The notes under the pieces were generated by a model. That model saw only the letters and a program-made list of their open reading frames with translations. It had not been told where the DNA came from and made no database searches. From positions 10,906,001 to 10,970,000 of the forward strand of contig BSBM01000440.1 in NCBI GenBank assembly GCA_027924585.1: DNA of 64,000 nt, given 5' to 3'. Shown piece after piece: positions 24,001-34,863 of this stretch (its first letter is position 1; the number at the start of each line of letters is the position of its first letter). The DNA is from Larix kaempferi. Taxonomy: Eukaryota > Streptophyta > Pinopsida > Pinales > Pinaceae. Made by a program: the position numbers and the translations under genes.

Positions 24001-25357
24001 ATCTTCAGGAAAAGGACCAATTCACTGTCAACAACTACTGGCAGTAGGAAGGACATATGGGAAACATAATTTGGAAAAATCCAAGCACATGGGACCCACA
24101 GATACCCCCGAACAGTTCTGAGATTATTTGGACTGAATTGCAGACCCACCACCAGAAAGTTAATGAAAATCCTGATATCATTAGATGGGGACACTCCACT
24201 AAAGGCACCTTCATGGTAAAAGAGACCTATTAGCTCAGTACTCAGGTAAATGCAGATTTGGTGGATCCCATCTGGAAGAGAATCTGGAGCTCAAATTTAT
24301 GGCCCAAAGTTGCAACTTTTCTCTGGCTCCTTGTTCATCGTAAAATCCTCACCTGGGACAATCTCCTTAAAAGAGGCTTTCAGGGACCCTCTTGGTGCAT
24401 CATGTGCAACTCCCAAGTGGAAGATACTAATCACCTTCTAGATTCCTATGATATGGCTGAAAATTTCTAGAATCTCATTGTTGCGAATTTCTAATGCTCC
24501 AACAGAACACGAGGAGACATCGTCCACACTATCTCCATATGGGATCGGTACCCCTTCCAAAGCAACCTGCTTAACCGTATTTGGGACCTCACACCAAGCC
24601 TAGCCATCTGGAACATCTGGAAGGAGAGAAAACGTAGAATTTTTTAAGGCCACTTCAAAATATTCCCTGAACTCTGGCAATGCTTTAAAACCAACCTACA
24701 GGAACTCTGGCCATCTCCAATTGGACCACCACTGATATCCCTCTTACCTCTATGGAAATAAATGTCCTTGTCCGATGGGATCTTGCTCACCCATCTCCTG
24801 CTCAACCCTCTCATCCTACTGCTTTTAGCTCTTCCAGTCCCGATTCTTGGAGCAAACCACCGCCTGATTTCTTCAAGCTTAATTTTGATGGCGCCTCTAA
24901 AGGAAACCTGGGGGACGCTAGCTTTGGAGGAGTTTTTTGTAACTCTGCTAAAACCATTCTATGTATCTTCCATGGCTCTCTTGGGTATGACACCAACAAT
25001 GTCGCTGAACTCTCAGGTCTGCTTGAAGGACTCAAAATTGCCAAAGCCAATGACTTTATCCCTCTGATTGTTGAAGGAGACTCTCAAGTCATCTTAGCCT
25101 TGGCCAAAAAGCTTTACCATGGCACCACCGTTAAAAAATATTCCCCCAACTGGCGGCTTGAACAACACCTCCATGATCTGGATGAGTTTCTCACAAACTT
25201 CAGAATCATCACCTTTCAGCATGTCAAACGCAAAGCCAACTCTATTGCTGATAGCCTGGCTAACAAGGGTGTGGAAGATGTCTCCCTTCTCACCATCGAT
25301 ACTGTCACTACAATGGATAATAGGGACCTCCATCAGCATTGTCGACGCCTCGCATAA
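21082..25357 (+). pseudogene. LINE ORF2: endonuclease, reverse transcriptase, RNase H (decayed)
   Basis: The ATG at 21082 overlaps ORF1 by 10 nt. Domains in order: APE-type endonuclease (SWNVRGLN, ETKC, GGDFNMI, SRLDRFLIS, SDHWLI; about 21090-21790); RT (KLRPISLCNVIYKIITK, VKLDLSKSFD, RGIRQGDPLSPFLF, FVDD; about 22440-23520); a zinc-finger RVT region (CIMCNSQVEDTNHLL; about 24280-24445); and RNase H (FDGASKGN, NNVAELSGLLEGL, VEGDSQ, RKANSIADSLA; 24840-25290). Premature stops lie at 21184, 21238, 21640 and 22135. The frame shifts at about 23535 and again near 24750, with more stops at 23739, 24045, 24231 and 24468. The RT stretch 22261-23577 stays open and keeps its catalytic aspartates. Confidence 0.9.
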
Positions 25358-26507
25358 AAGGATCTTCTCAACCCGGATGCGGGTTATTCTCTTCCCGACA
25401 CCGTGTACAATGCCGACCAAGAACAACTGCCACCTTGCACTGCTGCACGTGGAAATGTTGGGCCAACCCTTCACATGCATGAACGGGTGGACGAGACGAT
25501 CGCAACCGCACATCTATCCACCAGGACCGATGATCACTCCACCACCTTGGGCGTCGATGCGTATTTAAGATCACAGGACGAAGGGAGTGGCGACGATCCA
25601 CTCCCGCGTGTTTAGAATGACGTCCTCCCTTGGCGATTGCGTCATGCATTCAATTCTGCCACCTTCTACAAGGTCGACAAACTGTAACATTAATGGCCTC
25701 GGCTCTTTAAAACACCCTGCCGACATGTATTCTGCTTCTACTGTCGAGTTTAGGCTTCTCTCTGAGAATTATTGCACAGAGCTTGAAATCTTAAGGGTGG
25801 CTTACTCCGCGATTCTCAAAGCCATGACAATTCACAATAGGGGGGTCTCTCGTCGGGGCAGCGGCAGGAAAAGCTCCAGCCATAGGCCCAAGGTCGCCAT
25901 GGACTGGTTGGCCATGGATGGTTATGCTCCAAGAATCTCTGCAAGAACTCGTAGCCTTATCAATGAGTGGGAGGCTCGTAAGGTGGCAGCTCTCCTTGCC
26001 TCCAGTAGCAACGGAGGCGCCATTAATCATTACTAGTTGCTCAAGAACATGATGAGCAGCCTCATAGTGGAAATGGAAGCTAGTTGGCAAGCCAACTACA
26101 GTATTGTCAGGAACATCAATGCCAGTCTAAAAGAGGCAGCGGACCACTCTAACACGCTGGATGCCAACATGACCTGGGACATCTTCTCCCTGGGCAACAA
26201 TTCTGAACCTGTCAAGCAGAATAACAAGGAGATTGAAGCTGTTGAAGCCACAACCATCGGGTCAGCAAAGAAACTCTCCCAGGTCAAGAAGAACAAAGGT
26301 TCAACCTCTGCAACCCCTGCCTGTGACGCTGTTCATGACGCTACCCGTGATGTTGTTCGTGATGCTATGCGTGGCGCCGCTTTTGATGACACACATTCTC
26401 CAGGGTCACCCTCTACAACTCTGCCCCCTCTGGGCACCTTTGAGGATTTCTATGCAGCCTGCCCCATCCTTGAAGAAGAACCAGAGAACACGCCTGCAAA
26501 ATGCTAA
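25358..26507 (+). pseudogene. Extra coding-like region after LINE RNase H (unknown)
   Basis: After the RNase H stop (25355-25357) the same frame stays open to 25615 (NPDAGYSLPDTVYNADQ, then GVDAYLRSQDEGSGDDPL). Frame 3 is open from 25587 to 26507 except for one TAG at 26034. It reads MATIHSRVFRMTSS, SRRGSGRKSSSHRPK, ARTRSLINEWEARKVAALLA, an Asn-rich helical stretch and an acidic end, LGTFEDFYAACPILEEEPEN. In plant L1 elements ORF2 normally ends shortly after RNase H. The roughly 1.1 kb here could be a third ORF, an ORF2 extension or captured host sequence. I recognise no domain. Confidence 0.5.
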
Positions 26508-26820
26508 TGGGAAGGTCGTAGCCCCTAGTCATCTCTGTGATTATCAGCTTTTCTATTTTTATATTTTGTATGGTTTAGTTTATAGTTCTATTAGAAATTA
26601 TCAGTATTTATTTTTGCAGAAAGTCCCAATTTTTTCATGGGAAGACCATACTCACAGGATCTTCATTTTGTATTATGTCAGTCACTTCTGTCTTTTTGAG
26701 CAATTGGGATGGTGGCTTCATTATCTAAGGTCTCCCCAATCTGCAACAAACTCTACTGCTCACAATGTATATTATGCTTATGTTAATTAAATTTCTGCCT
26801 GCAACTTACAAAAAAAAAAG
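26508..26820 (+). other. LINE 3' UTR and poly(A) tail
   Basis: Non-coding and T-rich, ending in CTTAC followed by ten A residues (26810-26819), then the right target duplication. A TGTAAAAAAA / CTTACAAAAAA end also occurs at about 38392-38440, possibly from another LINE-derived 3' end. Confidence 0.75.
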
Positions 26821-26834
26821 AGTTTGTATTTTTT

Positions 26835-27041
26835 GTTCGTGTCTCTTTGTCTTGTTACTAGGTATATTATTTGATGGAAAAATAGATATATTATTATTGG
26901 AAACTAAATCTCCTAATCCAATCTCATCAGGAAATTGTGCATCAACAGATCAAAAAGGCACACTGCTTGTTGTCTTGGAGGCAAGCACCTGGTGAAATCT
27001 ACTCCCATCCAACTCAATTGTGTGTGGAGGATGGCTCAATT
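26835..27041. other. Host flank between LINE and gypsy element
   Basis: About 200 bp of older sequence, split from 31264 onwards by the gypsy insertion. A frame running in from the LINE tail (26765-26995) contains SSGNCASTDQKGTLLVVLEAS, which looks protein-like but belongs to no family I can name. The last five bases, CAATT, are the left target duplication of the gypsy element. Confidence 0.4.
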
Positions 27042-27426
27042 TGTTAGGAACCCATGTTAACCCTTCTCTTTACTATGCTAGTATATTGTTGTTGGACGCA
27101 TATGCTTTGTAAGTCGTCCCGTAGTATTTGTTGATTCGTAGTTTATATTAGCCCATAGTATTGACCCATAGTATTGGATGCATATGCTTTGTAAGTCATC
27201 CCGTAGTATTATATGTCCCATGGTTTTGACTCATAGTATTGGGCATAGACTTAGTATATAAGTGTGTGTTGAGGTCATTGAAGGCACCGTGAAGTTAACT
27301 GTATTGAGCTTGCTCAAAGGAGGTTGCCCCCTCGAAGTGGCCTGTGATCAATATAAAAGTGATTTTGTTCTGTTATTTCTGATATCTTGTGTATTTGCAT
27401 TAATTAATTATTGCAGGTATATCACA
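27042..27426 (+). repeat. 5' LTR of gypsy element
   Basis: 385 bp, TGTTAGGA to ATCACA. Internal direct repeats include CATATGCTTTGTAAGTC twice and a CATAGTATTG word three to four times. A TATA-like AGTATATAAG sits at 27253-27262. The LTR end is two bases before TGGTATCAGAGC. Confidence 0.93.
27253..27262 (+). promoter_or_regulatory. Gypsy LTR TATA-like box
   Basis: AGTATATAAG is in the expected U3/R position and is identical in the 3' LTR. It is the only TATA-type word in the LTR with this quality apart from AATATAAAAG about 90 bp downstream (about 27350-27359), which is an alternative. Confidence 0.5.
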
Positions 27427-27428
27427 TT

Positions 27429-27440
27429 TGGTATCAGAGC
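27429..27440 (+). promoter_or_regulatory. Primer-binding site of gypsy element
   Basis: TGGTATCAGAGC, complementary to the initiator Met-tRNA 3' end, follows the LTR after a TT spacer. It gives the orientation (+) and the LTR boundary. Confidence 0.9.
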
Positions 27441-28329
27441 ACTTTCCTTGGCACAAGTGAGAATTTTTTTTCTTTTTTTGGGCGGTGACTTTCAGATCAA
27501 TTTCTGAAACTTTTTGCACAAAATCAGAAGAAACCGATTGCATATCTGAATTTCTCTTTCAAAAATACGCAGTTTCAAAAAAAAAATCATCTCATTTGGA
27601 GTTCTAAAAGTGGAGATATCGCGGATTTAAAATCAGCAATTTTTCAGAATTTCAGTAACGGCCGCGGAAATTGCGGCGAGAAAATATTTTGACCGAGTGC
27701 CCAGATTTCTATTCTGCTTTCACAAGTAGAAGCAAAGTGGTTGTTCCAGTTCCGGAAACATGCTATAATAGCGATTCTGAGCAATATAGATCCATTTTTT
27801 GAACTTTGAGTGGAATTTCTGCCCAATTTTTTTTTTCTGTTGCAGGTTCGGATTTGGGAATAATCCATATCCGCTTAACTGTGGGAAGTACTTGGGCATA
27901 AGCCCTGAAATTCATTGTGAGGAGTACCACAGGAACCTCGAAGTAGCTAGCCCATTGAGAGGACCTACCAGCGAAAATGGCAACGACCCCTACCTGATTG
28001 ACTAGTGTCCACCCGTGAGGTAAACCAAGAGCTGTCGTTTGTGGCAAAGCGGTTATCAGTTTTACCTGAGCCGTGGAGTGAGGGGTACTGCCCCAATACG
28101 CAAGCCGTCAGACCGCATTGGTGGCCGAGTGAAAACCCTGAACTATTAGGAAGCCGCACATACCTGGGGTCCATATCTACTTTCAGTTGAACTATTGTCG
28201 ATCACTGCTGCGCCGTTTCAGATCCATTTTGCAAGCCGTTCCAGATCCAGTCGTTCGGCGTTGTTCCAGATTCCTTCCAAGCTGTAGCCGCTCCAGTCTG
28301 TAAAAAAAAAAAAAAAAAAAATCCTAGTT
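27441..28329 (+). other. Gypsy leader with a poly(A) tract before gag
   Basis: Around 890 bp of untranslated leader without a long frame. It ends in about 20 consecutive A residues (about 28302-28321), 8 bases before the gag ATG. The tract may have expanded by slippage during reverse transcription. Sequence around 27840-28190 is G+C-richer but matches no gene I know. Confidence 0.7.
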
Positions 28330-30237
28330 ATGGTTGTCACCCGTGCAGAAGCAAAAACCATGGAGGAAGCACTTGCAGCCATCCAAGCCAAACTCCAGGA
28401 TCTGGATGAAAAATTTCTCGGTCTCCATCTTGAACATTCAGCTATGAACAACAAACGGCAATCCGAGTCTTCAGCAGATAATGGGTTCTCTTCTTCCAGC
28501 AATTTCCGTGGTCCGAAGCTTGATTTTCCTCGCTTCAATGGTACCGATCCAACTGGATGGATATACCGGGCAGGACAATATTTTAGTCTGCATAATACTT
28601 TTGATGTTCAGAAAGTTCCACTTGCATCCTTTCATTTGGAACAGGAAGCCCTTCAATGGTACCGTTGGTATATCAAAGCTCATCCCGAGCCAAACTGGAC
28701 AGATTTTTGCCACCTCATTTTGCCGTGCTTTGGTCCTAGTGCTTTTGACGACTTCACAGGAGCACTCACTAAACTTCACCAAACTGGCACAGTGAGAGAG
28801 TATCAGACGGAATTTGATAAACTAGCCAATCACACAGAAGGATTGTCTGATGAATTCTACAGGAGTTGTTTTATCAGTGGTCTCAAGGATGAAATCCACT
28901 CAAAGGTCAAAATGTTTTGTCCCAACACAATGATGGAAGTCCTAGGGTTGGCTAAGCTGGCCGAGGACAAGATCGCAGCTCAACAACACTCCAAACCCAC
29001 CTTTGTTCCCCTCAGAAATATGGGTTCCCAACGACCTTCCATCGCGCCTGCTCCTCAACCAACTCCTATTAAGCATTTGTCTGAAATAGAAATGCAGGCA
29101 CGCCGAGAAAAAGGGCTTTGCTATAATTGTGATGAGAAATTCACTTGGGGACATAGATGTGTTCAACAAAAGCTCTATCTCTTGGATGTGGATTCTCTGC
29201 CTGCCTTAGAACTTGGTGAAGAAGCTACAGATACAGTAGATGATCAGGTCGACATTCAACACCTGCCTGTTGACACCCCATCTCAGGACGACCCACCCGA
29301 GATCTCTCTCCATGCTGTAACCGGAGTCACCACCCCACAAACAATGCGAGTCAGGGGATACTTCAAGAAGCTCCCTCTTACCATCCTCATTGATTCTGGT
29401 AGCACTCATAACTTCATTGACCCTCGGATTGCCAAACAGGATGATTGTTTTGTCCATCCTTGCTCCAACTTTGAAGTCATGGTTGCCAATGGGGGTACCT
29501 TACCTTGCAAGGGGAAGTGTCACAATGTGCGTATCTCTATGGAAGATTATCACCTACGCTCTGACATGTTTGCCTTGTCCTTAGGCGGATGTGATGTGGT
29601 TTTGGGCGTTCAATGGTTATGCACACTTGGCCCCATCTTATGGGATTTTGCGGAACTTTGGATGCAGTTCAAAGTCATTGGGGCACAACACAAATTTATG
29701 GGCTTACAACCAGGGTCTCTCTGCATCATCAGTTCACATCGCCTGGAAAAAATCATTAAGAAGAATTCACATGGTGTCATCGCTCAGCTCAATTCCATTC
29801 AGATGCATCCATCAACAGTCTCCACTACTTCCTTGGATAGATATGTAGGTATCTTTGTTGAACCAATGCGCTTGCTGCCTTCAAGAGACCTTTCCGGTAA
29901 GAATGTAGCCACATTTACCTCTCAGCAGGAAATGATGGCTATTTTGCATGCAGTACAGAAGTGGCAGCCATACCTATTAGGGAATTATTTCTGCATCAAG
30001 ACTGATCTCCCGAGTCTGGAAATTTTTTTGGAACAATGGGTCTCCTCCCCAACACACCTGCAATGGGTTATCCAACTCATGGGTTGTCCCTATGTGATCA
30101 CTTACAAGAAGGGTAAGGACAATATGGTGGAAGATGCTCCTTCTCGCATAATTGATGACCCAGTTTCTCTTACAGCTCTTTCTCTGCTTGTTCCAAATTG
30201 GTTGCAATATGGTTCAACAGGGCTATCTCTTCTATGA
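28330..30237 (+). CDS. Gag-protease polyprotein fused to an RNase H tail
   Basis: A continuous 635-codon frame. Residues 1-250 are a retrotransposon gag (LDFPRFNGTDPTGWIYRAGQY, ALQWYRWY, YQTEFDKLANH). A zinc knuckle of non-standard spacing, CYNCDEKFTWGHRC, is at 264-277. A retropepsin-type protease carries its DSG catalytic triad at 355-357 (LIDSGSTHNF). After about residue 520 the RT and most of RNase H are missing and the frame continues directly into an RNase H end, EMMAILHAVQKWQPYLL, then KKGKDNMVEDAPSR. The deletion kept the frame. Gag and protease could still be made, but with no polymerase the product could only package or process with help in trans. Start chosen at the first ATG after the poly(A) tract, followed by a TRAEAK gag-like N-terminus. 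Confidence 0.88.
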   Translation: MVVTRAEAKTMEEALAAIQAKLQDLDEKFLGLHLEHSAMNNKRQSESSADNGFSSSSNFRGPKLDFPRFNGTDPTGWIYRAGQYFSLHNTFDVQKVPLASFHLEQEALQWYRWYIKAHPEPNWTDFCHLILPCFGPSAFDDFTGALTKLHQTGTVREYQTEFDKLANHTEGLSDEFYRSCFISGLKDEIHSKVKMFCPNTMMEVLGLAKLAEDKIAAQQHSKPTFVPLRNMGSQRPSIAPAPQPTPIKHLSEIEMQARREKGLCYNCDEKFTWGHRCVQQKLYLLDVDSLPALELGEEATDTVDDQVDIQHLPVDTPSQDDPPEISLHAVTGVTTPQTMRVRGYFKKLPLTILIDSGSTHNFIDPRIAKQDDCFVHPCSNFEVMVANGGTLPCKGKCHNVRISMEDYHLRSDMFALSLGGCDVVLGVQWLCTLGPILWDFAELWMQFKVIGAQHKFMGLQPGSLCIISSHRLEKIIKKNSHGVIAQLNSIQMHPSTVSTTSLDRYVGIFVEPMRLLPSRDLSGKNVATFTSQQEMMAILHAVQKWQPYLLGNYFCIKTDLPSLEIFLEQWVSSPTHLQWVIQLMGCPYVITYKKGKDNMVEDAPSRIIDDPVSLTALSLLVPNWLQYGSTGLSLL

Positions 30238-30832
30238 ACTCCATGCTTCTTCATCAACAGGACACTCTGGGTTCTGCAAAATGTATGACCGAGAACAATG
30301 TAACTTCTTCTGGTCGGGACTAAAAATGACAATTCAACAGATGGTGGCTGACAATGATACTTTCCAAGTCAACAAGGGGGAAACGACACTCCTTTCGGGA
30401 TTGCTCAAACCCGTGCCCAGCCCTACACAGCTTTGGCCAACTATTTCTATGGATTTCCTAGCAGCGCTCTGGTGGTACAATACCACATCTCAAAGGACAC
30501 CATATGAAGCAGTCTATGGAAAAACACCGCCTGTTCTTCTTCCATACACCATTAGCAGCTCTCCAGTTCAGGAAATTGACTCGGTTCTTCGAAACCGCGA
30601 TCAGATTCTTCTCATTCTGCAGGACAATCTTCACATGGCCAGAATTCGCCTGAAACAACAAGCTGATCAGCATCATTCTGAGCGCATTTTCCACGCAGCT
30701 GACAGGGTTCTTCTTCATCTACAGCCTTCCAAGCAATCCTCCTTGACACTCCAAAGGCGTCAGTGGCCCGAAATGCAAACCGAGGATGCTACCGGAGAAC
30801 CACTCCTTCAGATTCTGCAGCAATTTCTCTAA
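30238..30832 (+). pseudogene. Gypsy integrase remnant
   Basis: A second frame, open from about 30152 to 30832, carries an integrase zinc-binding region (HSGFCKMYDREQCNFFW) in which the paired cysteines are replaced (DNDTFQ where CxxCQ is usual). It then reads TISMDFLAALWWYN, which jumps straight to TPYEAVYGKTPP near the C-terminal end, so the D,D,E catalytic core is deleted. It cannot be an active integrase. Confidence 0.85.
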
Positions 30833-30860
30833 CCAAATCTTTGAGGACAAAGTTTTTTCT

Positions 30861-30873
30861 AAGGGAGAGGGGA
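30861..30873 (+). promoter_or_regulatory. Polypurine tract of gypsy element
   Basis: AAGGGAGAGGGGA directly precedes the 3' LTR. It is the expected plus-strand primer. Confidence 0.88.
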
Positions 30874-31258
30874 TGTTAGGAACCCATGTTAACGCTTCTC
30901 TTTACTATGCTAGTATATTGTTGTTGGACGCATATGCTTTGTAAGTTGTCCCGTAGTATTTGTTGATCCGTAGTTTATATTAGCCCATAGTATTGACCCA
31001 TAGTATTGGACACATATGCTTTGTAAGTCGTCTCGTAGTATTATATGCCCCATGGTTTTGACTCATAGTATTGGGCATAGACTTAGTATATAAGTGTGTG
31101 TTGAGGTCATTGAAGGCACCGTGAAGTTAATTGTATTGAGCTTGCTCAAAGGAGGTTGCCCCCTCGAAGTGGCCCGTGATCAATATAAAAGTGATTATGT
31201 TCTGTTATTTCTGATATCTTGTGTATTTGCATTAATTAATTATTGCAGGTACATCACA
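30874..31258 (+). repeat. 3' LTR of gypsy element
   Basis: 385 bp, TGTTAGGA to ATCACA, the same length as the 5' LTR with 12 substitutions and no indels. Followed by CAATT, the right target duplication. Confidence 0.94.
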
Positions 31259-31263
31259 CAATT

Positions 31264-34200
31264 GTGTTGATAAGTCATATGTTTTCTGCAATGGAATTGA
31301 CAAGTTAACCATATCAGGAGCTGACATTGGCATAGAGTGCAACTAAGGAGGCCCAGGAACATGAGACTACTAGGTTTGCACTGAAAAATATGCAGATGAG
31401 TGTTGGACATAGTAAATACAATACAAAAAGTATCCATGGATAGAAATGGCATTATATTAATGAGATAAAATCATAAACTGGTGTTTGTATTATATATTTC
31501 TTCAATTAACGCAAACAAAGGTGTCTATCCCCATGCATGCTCCATAAATTCTTCTTCTAGAAGCTCAATAAAATATCATGAATAATATAAAAAGAACATA
31601 AGATGGAATTGATGCAGGTTCAAAATAATATAAAAAATACCAATAAATTACTTGTCACTTTGTTGTACTAGTGGATCCAATAAAAAGGGAAAGTTCTAGT
31701 ATAATAAAAATTTGCACGGTAAGATAGGTAGTTATATCCACTAGAGGACAAACATTGGCTAGGTAGTACTAGATCTTTCTACTTCAGCTTTCCACAAAGT
31801 AGTGAGATGAAATTTATTATTGGATATGTTTGGTACAATTTTATCAACCTGATGTCAAAGCTGAAGATTGCATTGGTATTATTTGGAGCTTTTTTTCTTT
31901 TAATTTATTGCTATAAATAATTATATTGAAATTTCAATTCTATTTTTGTATGTAACCCATGAAACTTCCTGAAAGCAGACGGTTTTGGAAACACGTGGAT
32001 TGTTGTTTATAATAATGCTCACCACATTGATTGTCATCATGATAACTGTTTAAAGTTCCATATTAAAATGATAATGTTGACAACAATGATTCATGTCAAT
32101 TGTGTTCGTATTTCAATTGCGGCAGATATATGTAGTAGTTTGAATTAAATGCTTTTTCTTCTTTATGAAATGAAATTCTCCTTCCCAAAATTTCTTCTCA
32201 AAAGAAGATTGGGATTTGATGCAGGGGTATTTTCCTAAAAATTCAAGCTCATTATGTGGTCATTAAGAAGGCTTAGAGATCCCAAGTTAATACTTTTAAG
32301 GATACAATAGAGCATGTATGATATTGGCATGCCAAGCATTGTCTTAATGTGAATTTTGAACACCTGTCAACATTTTTTCATTTGCAGGAAAGTTTGAGGA
32401 TAAAAAGTACGATAATGCTAGCTCGGGATGTGTTTGATGTACCAATTCGGAAGGATATTATTCAATGTGTTGTCTGTTGGAAGCTAGAAAAAACACAACA
32501 TGTATTACATGCATTATTATTTATTCTAGTATAATGATTTTGCTGCCCATCTTAAGATAAAAAATAATATTTTTTGGTAACTATACAGTTTTCATACTAC
32601 TCTATTTATGATGCATTTCCAAACTAAGTTTTACTATATGTTCTTATCACATTCTAAAAATCAAGAGAGAAAAACCAATACCAAATGTTCTAAGTCAACA
32701 ACAAATCTTTTTCATTATCCATCCTTTGAAGGTGGTGATAAAGTGGATCTAAGAATAATGTGATGGGGCTCCCAATTGTCCATTATTTTTCCCGTTTTAT
32801 GTATACATTTGATGTATTTTTCCTAATCCTAGACCATCATGTTAAAATTTTCTCTCTCTTTCAATTCTATTTTTATTCATAGATAGACCTCTATAGTAAA
32901 ACATAGTACTAGTTGGTTTATCGTATTTTACATCAATTTTGAGATTTCTTTGCATTATTGAACATTTATGCTTTCTCACTTCATAAGCTTCTTTTAAATA
33001 GTTTATCTTACAGTGTTCAACACTTTGAAGTCATGAAGCATGATGGATATTTTGTCATATTTTCTCGTTAGTGAGGAATTTTGGTCATGCATGTTCATTC
33101 TCTACTATTTTTCAGTTGCATAAATATCACACACACACACACACACACATACATTTTTTAACACAATTTGATGGATATGGCTCATGATATCATGATATTG
33201 GATACCAATCCCATGCTCCAATCCTATCAGATATTGATCCTAAATGTAAATAGGCCATATTATGTATCTGGTTTTTATCTGTACTGGACACAAGAAATAG
33301 TGTGTCCTTATCCCTACCTAGCGATATTTGTTAATAGAGAGAGTGATACATCAAGCTTCTTACATTCCAAATCCTCCATGGAAACCAAATAGAGTAAAAA
33401 ACCCACAATACATGTGGTAGTTTGTACACCTTCAACAAATGCTAAGGTGTTTTCAATAGGGAAATTCAGAACCTTCTTTCTATATGAGCATTTTTACTCT
33501 TCCTAAAGCTCCCCATACAAATTAGGATAGTTAATCAACACAATTTACTTTGATTTCCATATATTTGAATGTTGTTATTTGGTTTCTTAGAAAATTTAGT
33601 TAGTGTACAAAAAAAATGAATATATTACTTTAATGATTTTTTGCTTCTTGATTTACTAATATACACCCAAAAACTCTCCAATCTTTATTTTTTTTACATA
33701 TTGCACATTATTGTATTCTCTCCTTGCACTTTTCCACCATTTATATATTTGGATATTTAGAAATTTCATGTAAAGAACATAAAATAAAGCCAAAGGCATA
33801 GTATTTTCTAGTGGATTGGGTGATTGTACATTTGATGCTTAATTTCAATGAAATTAGTTCTATTTTCATTCCTCCAATTCTAAGTTTTTTTATTTTCATT
33901 TCTAGTTACGAATTGTGAAATTATAAATATTAATTAATTTGTCACTTTTGAAGAAACTAATAGTAGATATATGAGACTCTATAAATTATTTAGGAAGTTT
34001 TTATTGTGGTCTAACATCTATATTAACTATCTCAACTTTAGGGTATGTTGTGTAAAATTAGTCATAGCAGATCTAATGAACAAGTAAATCAATCACAATA
34101 GATGAAACTCAGAAAATATGGTGTAAACTGTGCAAGAACATGCATCAGTGCTCAATATCCCAATAAAGGTGAAAAATACAATACAATACTGTCACAATGA

Positions 34201-34860
34201 GTGAGCAATTTGAATTAACCAAGGAGGTCATTCGAATTAATTGAATGGCATAGCTTGGCTCCAACTAGGAGTCCTCATCATCAATCAGTGGTGGTCATCA
34301 ATGCACAAGTCACTGTCAAACAGGTGTCAAACTGAGTCTAACTGAGTGTAATAAGTGTAGTTGATAGTAAGTGGCACTAATCTAGGGATGGAGGCTCAGT
34401 GGAGGGCGCATGAGGAGTTAACTACACTTAGAACTATCAGTCATGTCTCATCGGAGGTCAATCGGAGTGATAACATCAATTATGGGTCAATCAGAGGTAA
34501 ATCTGAGTAATAATTGAAGTGTAACTAGACTGGTAGGTGAGAAAGGCGCCCTTCTTCAATGGAAGGTGAGACCTGGGCGCATGACAGGCTGGGAGGGCTT
34601 AAGCTGAGTGGAAAGTAGCTCCCGAGTGCTGGGAGACTAAGGACTAGGTGCTGGAGGTACCATACTGATGACTCGGTAGCATGCGGATGCATGCAAAGTA
34701 CATAAGTGAATGATGAGATATCCTAACATGTTGTAATTCTAAAGGACCTAAAACATTAAAATGTATTTGAAGGACTAATATAGGACAAATAGTTTAATGG
34801 ATCACAAATAGTTTAGTATATAAGGAATGGATCACAAATAATTTAATCATTAATGGGACT
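31264..34860. other. Gene-less region
   Basis: The first 100 bases continue the pre-insertion host sequence interrupted at 27041; one frame reads NCVDKSYVFCNGIDKLTISG, unassigned. The rest is AT-rich with only short frames. A CA dinucleotide run lies at 33128-33149. 34200-34700 has many GTCAATCAGAG / AACTGAGT-type words, a diffuse repetitive tract. No LTR pair or gene is recognised. Confidence 0.5.
33128..33149. repeat. (CA)n microsatellite
   Basis: Eleven uninterrupted CA units within AT-rich sequence. Confidence 0.9.
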
Positions 34861-34863
34861 TCA

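Larger units (their letters stand above)
20455..26834 (+). mobile_element. L1-type LINE retrotransposon, 5'-truncated, with target-site duplications
   Basis: The word AAGAGTTTGTATTTTTT (17 bp) occurs at 20455-20471 and again at 26818-26834, directly after a short poly(A) run at the 3' end. This is the signature of target-primed reverse transcription. Between them, about 20473-26817, lie the C-terminal part of ORF1, a full-span but mutated ORF2 (endonuclease, RT, zinc finger, RNase H), an additional coding-like region and a 3' UTR of about 300 bp. ORF1 is already open at the 5' junction, so the copy was truncated on insertion and lacks the DUF4283 and zinc-knuckle part. Many stop codons and two frameshifts make it dead. 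Confidence 0.92.
27042..31258 (+). mobile_element. Ty3/gypsy (chromovirus-like) LTR retrotransposon, internally deleted
   Basis: Two 385-bp LTRs are flanked by a perfect 5-bp duplication, CAATT (27037-27041 and 31259-31263). There is a Met-tRNA primer-binding site (27429) and a purine tract (30861-30873). At 4217 bp it is less than the usual length because RT and the integrase core are deleted. Gag and protease are in one open frame, followed in frame by an RNase H tail. Integrase ends remain in a second frame. The LTRs differ at 12 of 385 positions. The zinc knuckle CYNCDEKF..GHRC and the RNase H tail style suggest a Reina-like chromovirus lineage, which is an inference. Confidence 0.94.

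Noticed and set aside
25094-25649. Minus-strand frames opposite the LINE
   Set aside because: They are shadows of the RNase H frame and the following region on the plus strand.
28218-29457. Minus-strand frames under gypsy gag
   Set aside because: They are antisense shadows of the gag-protease frame.
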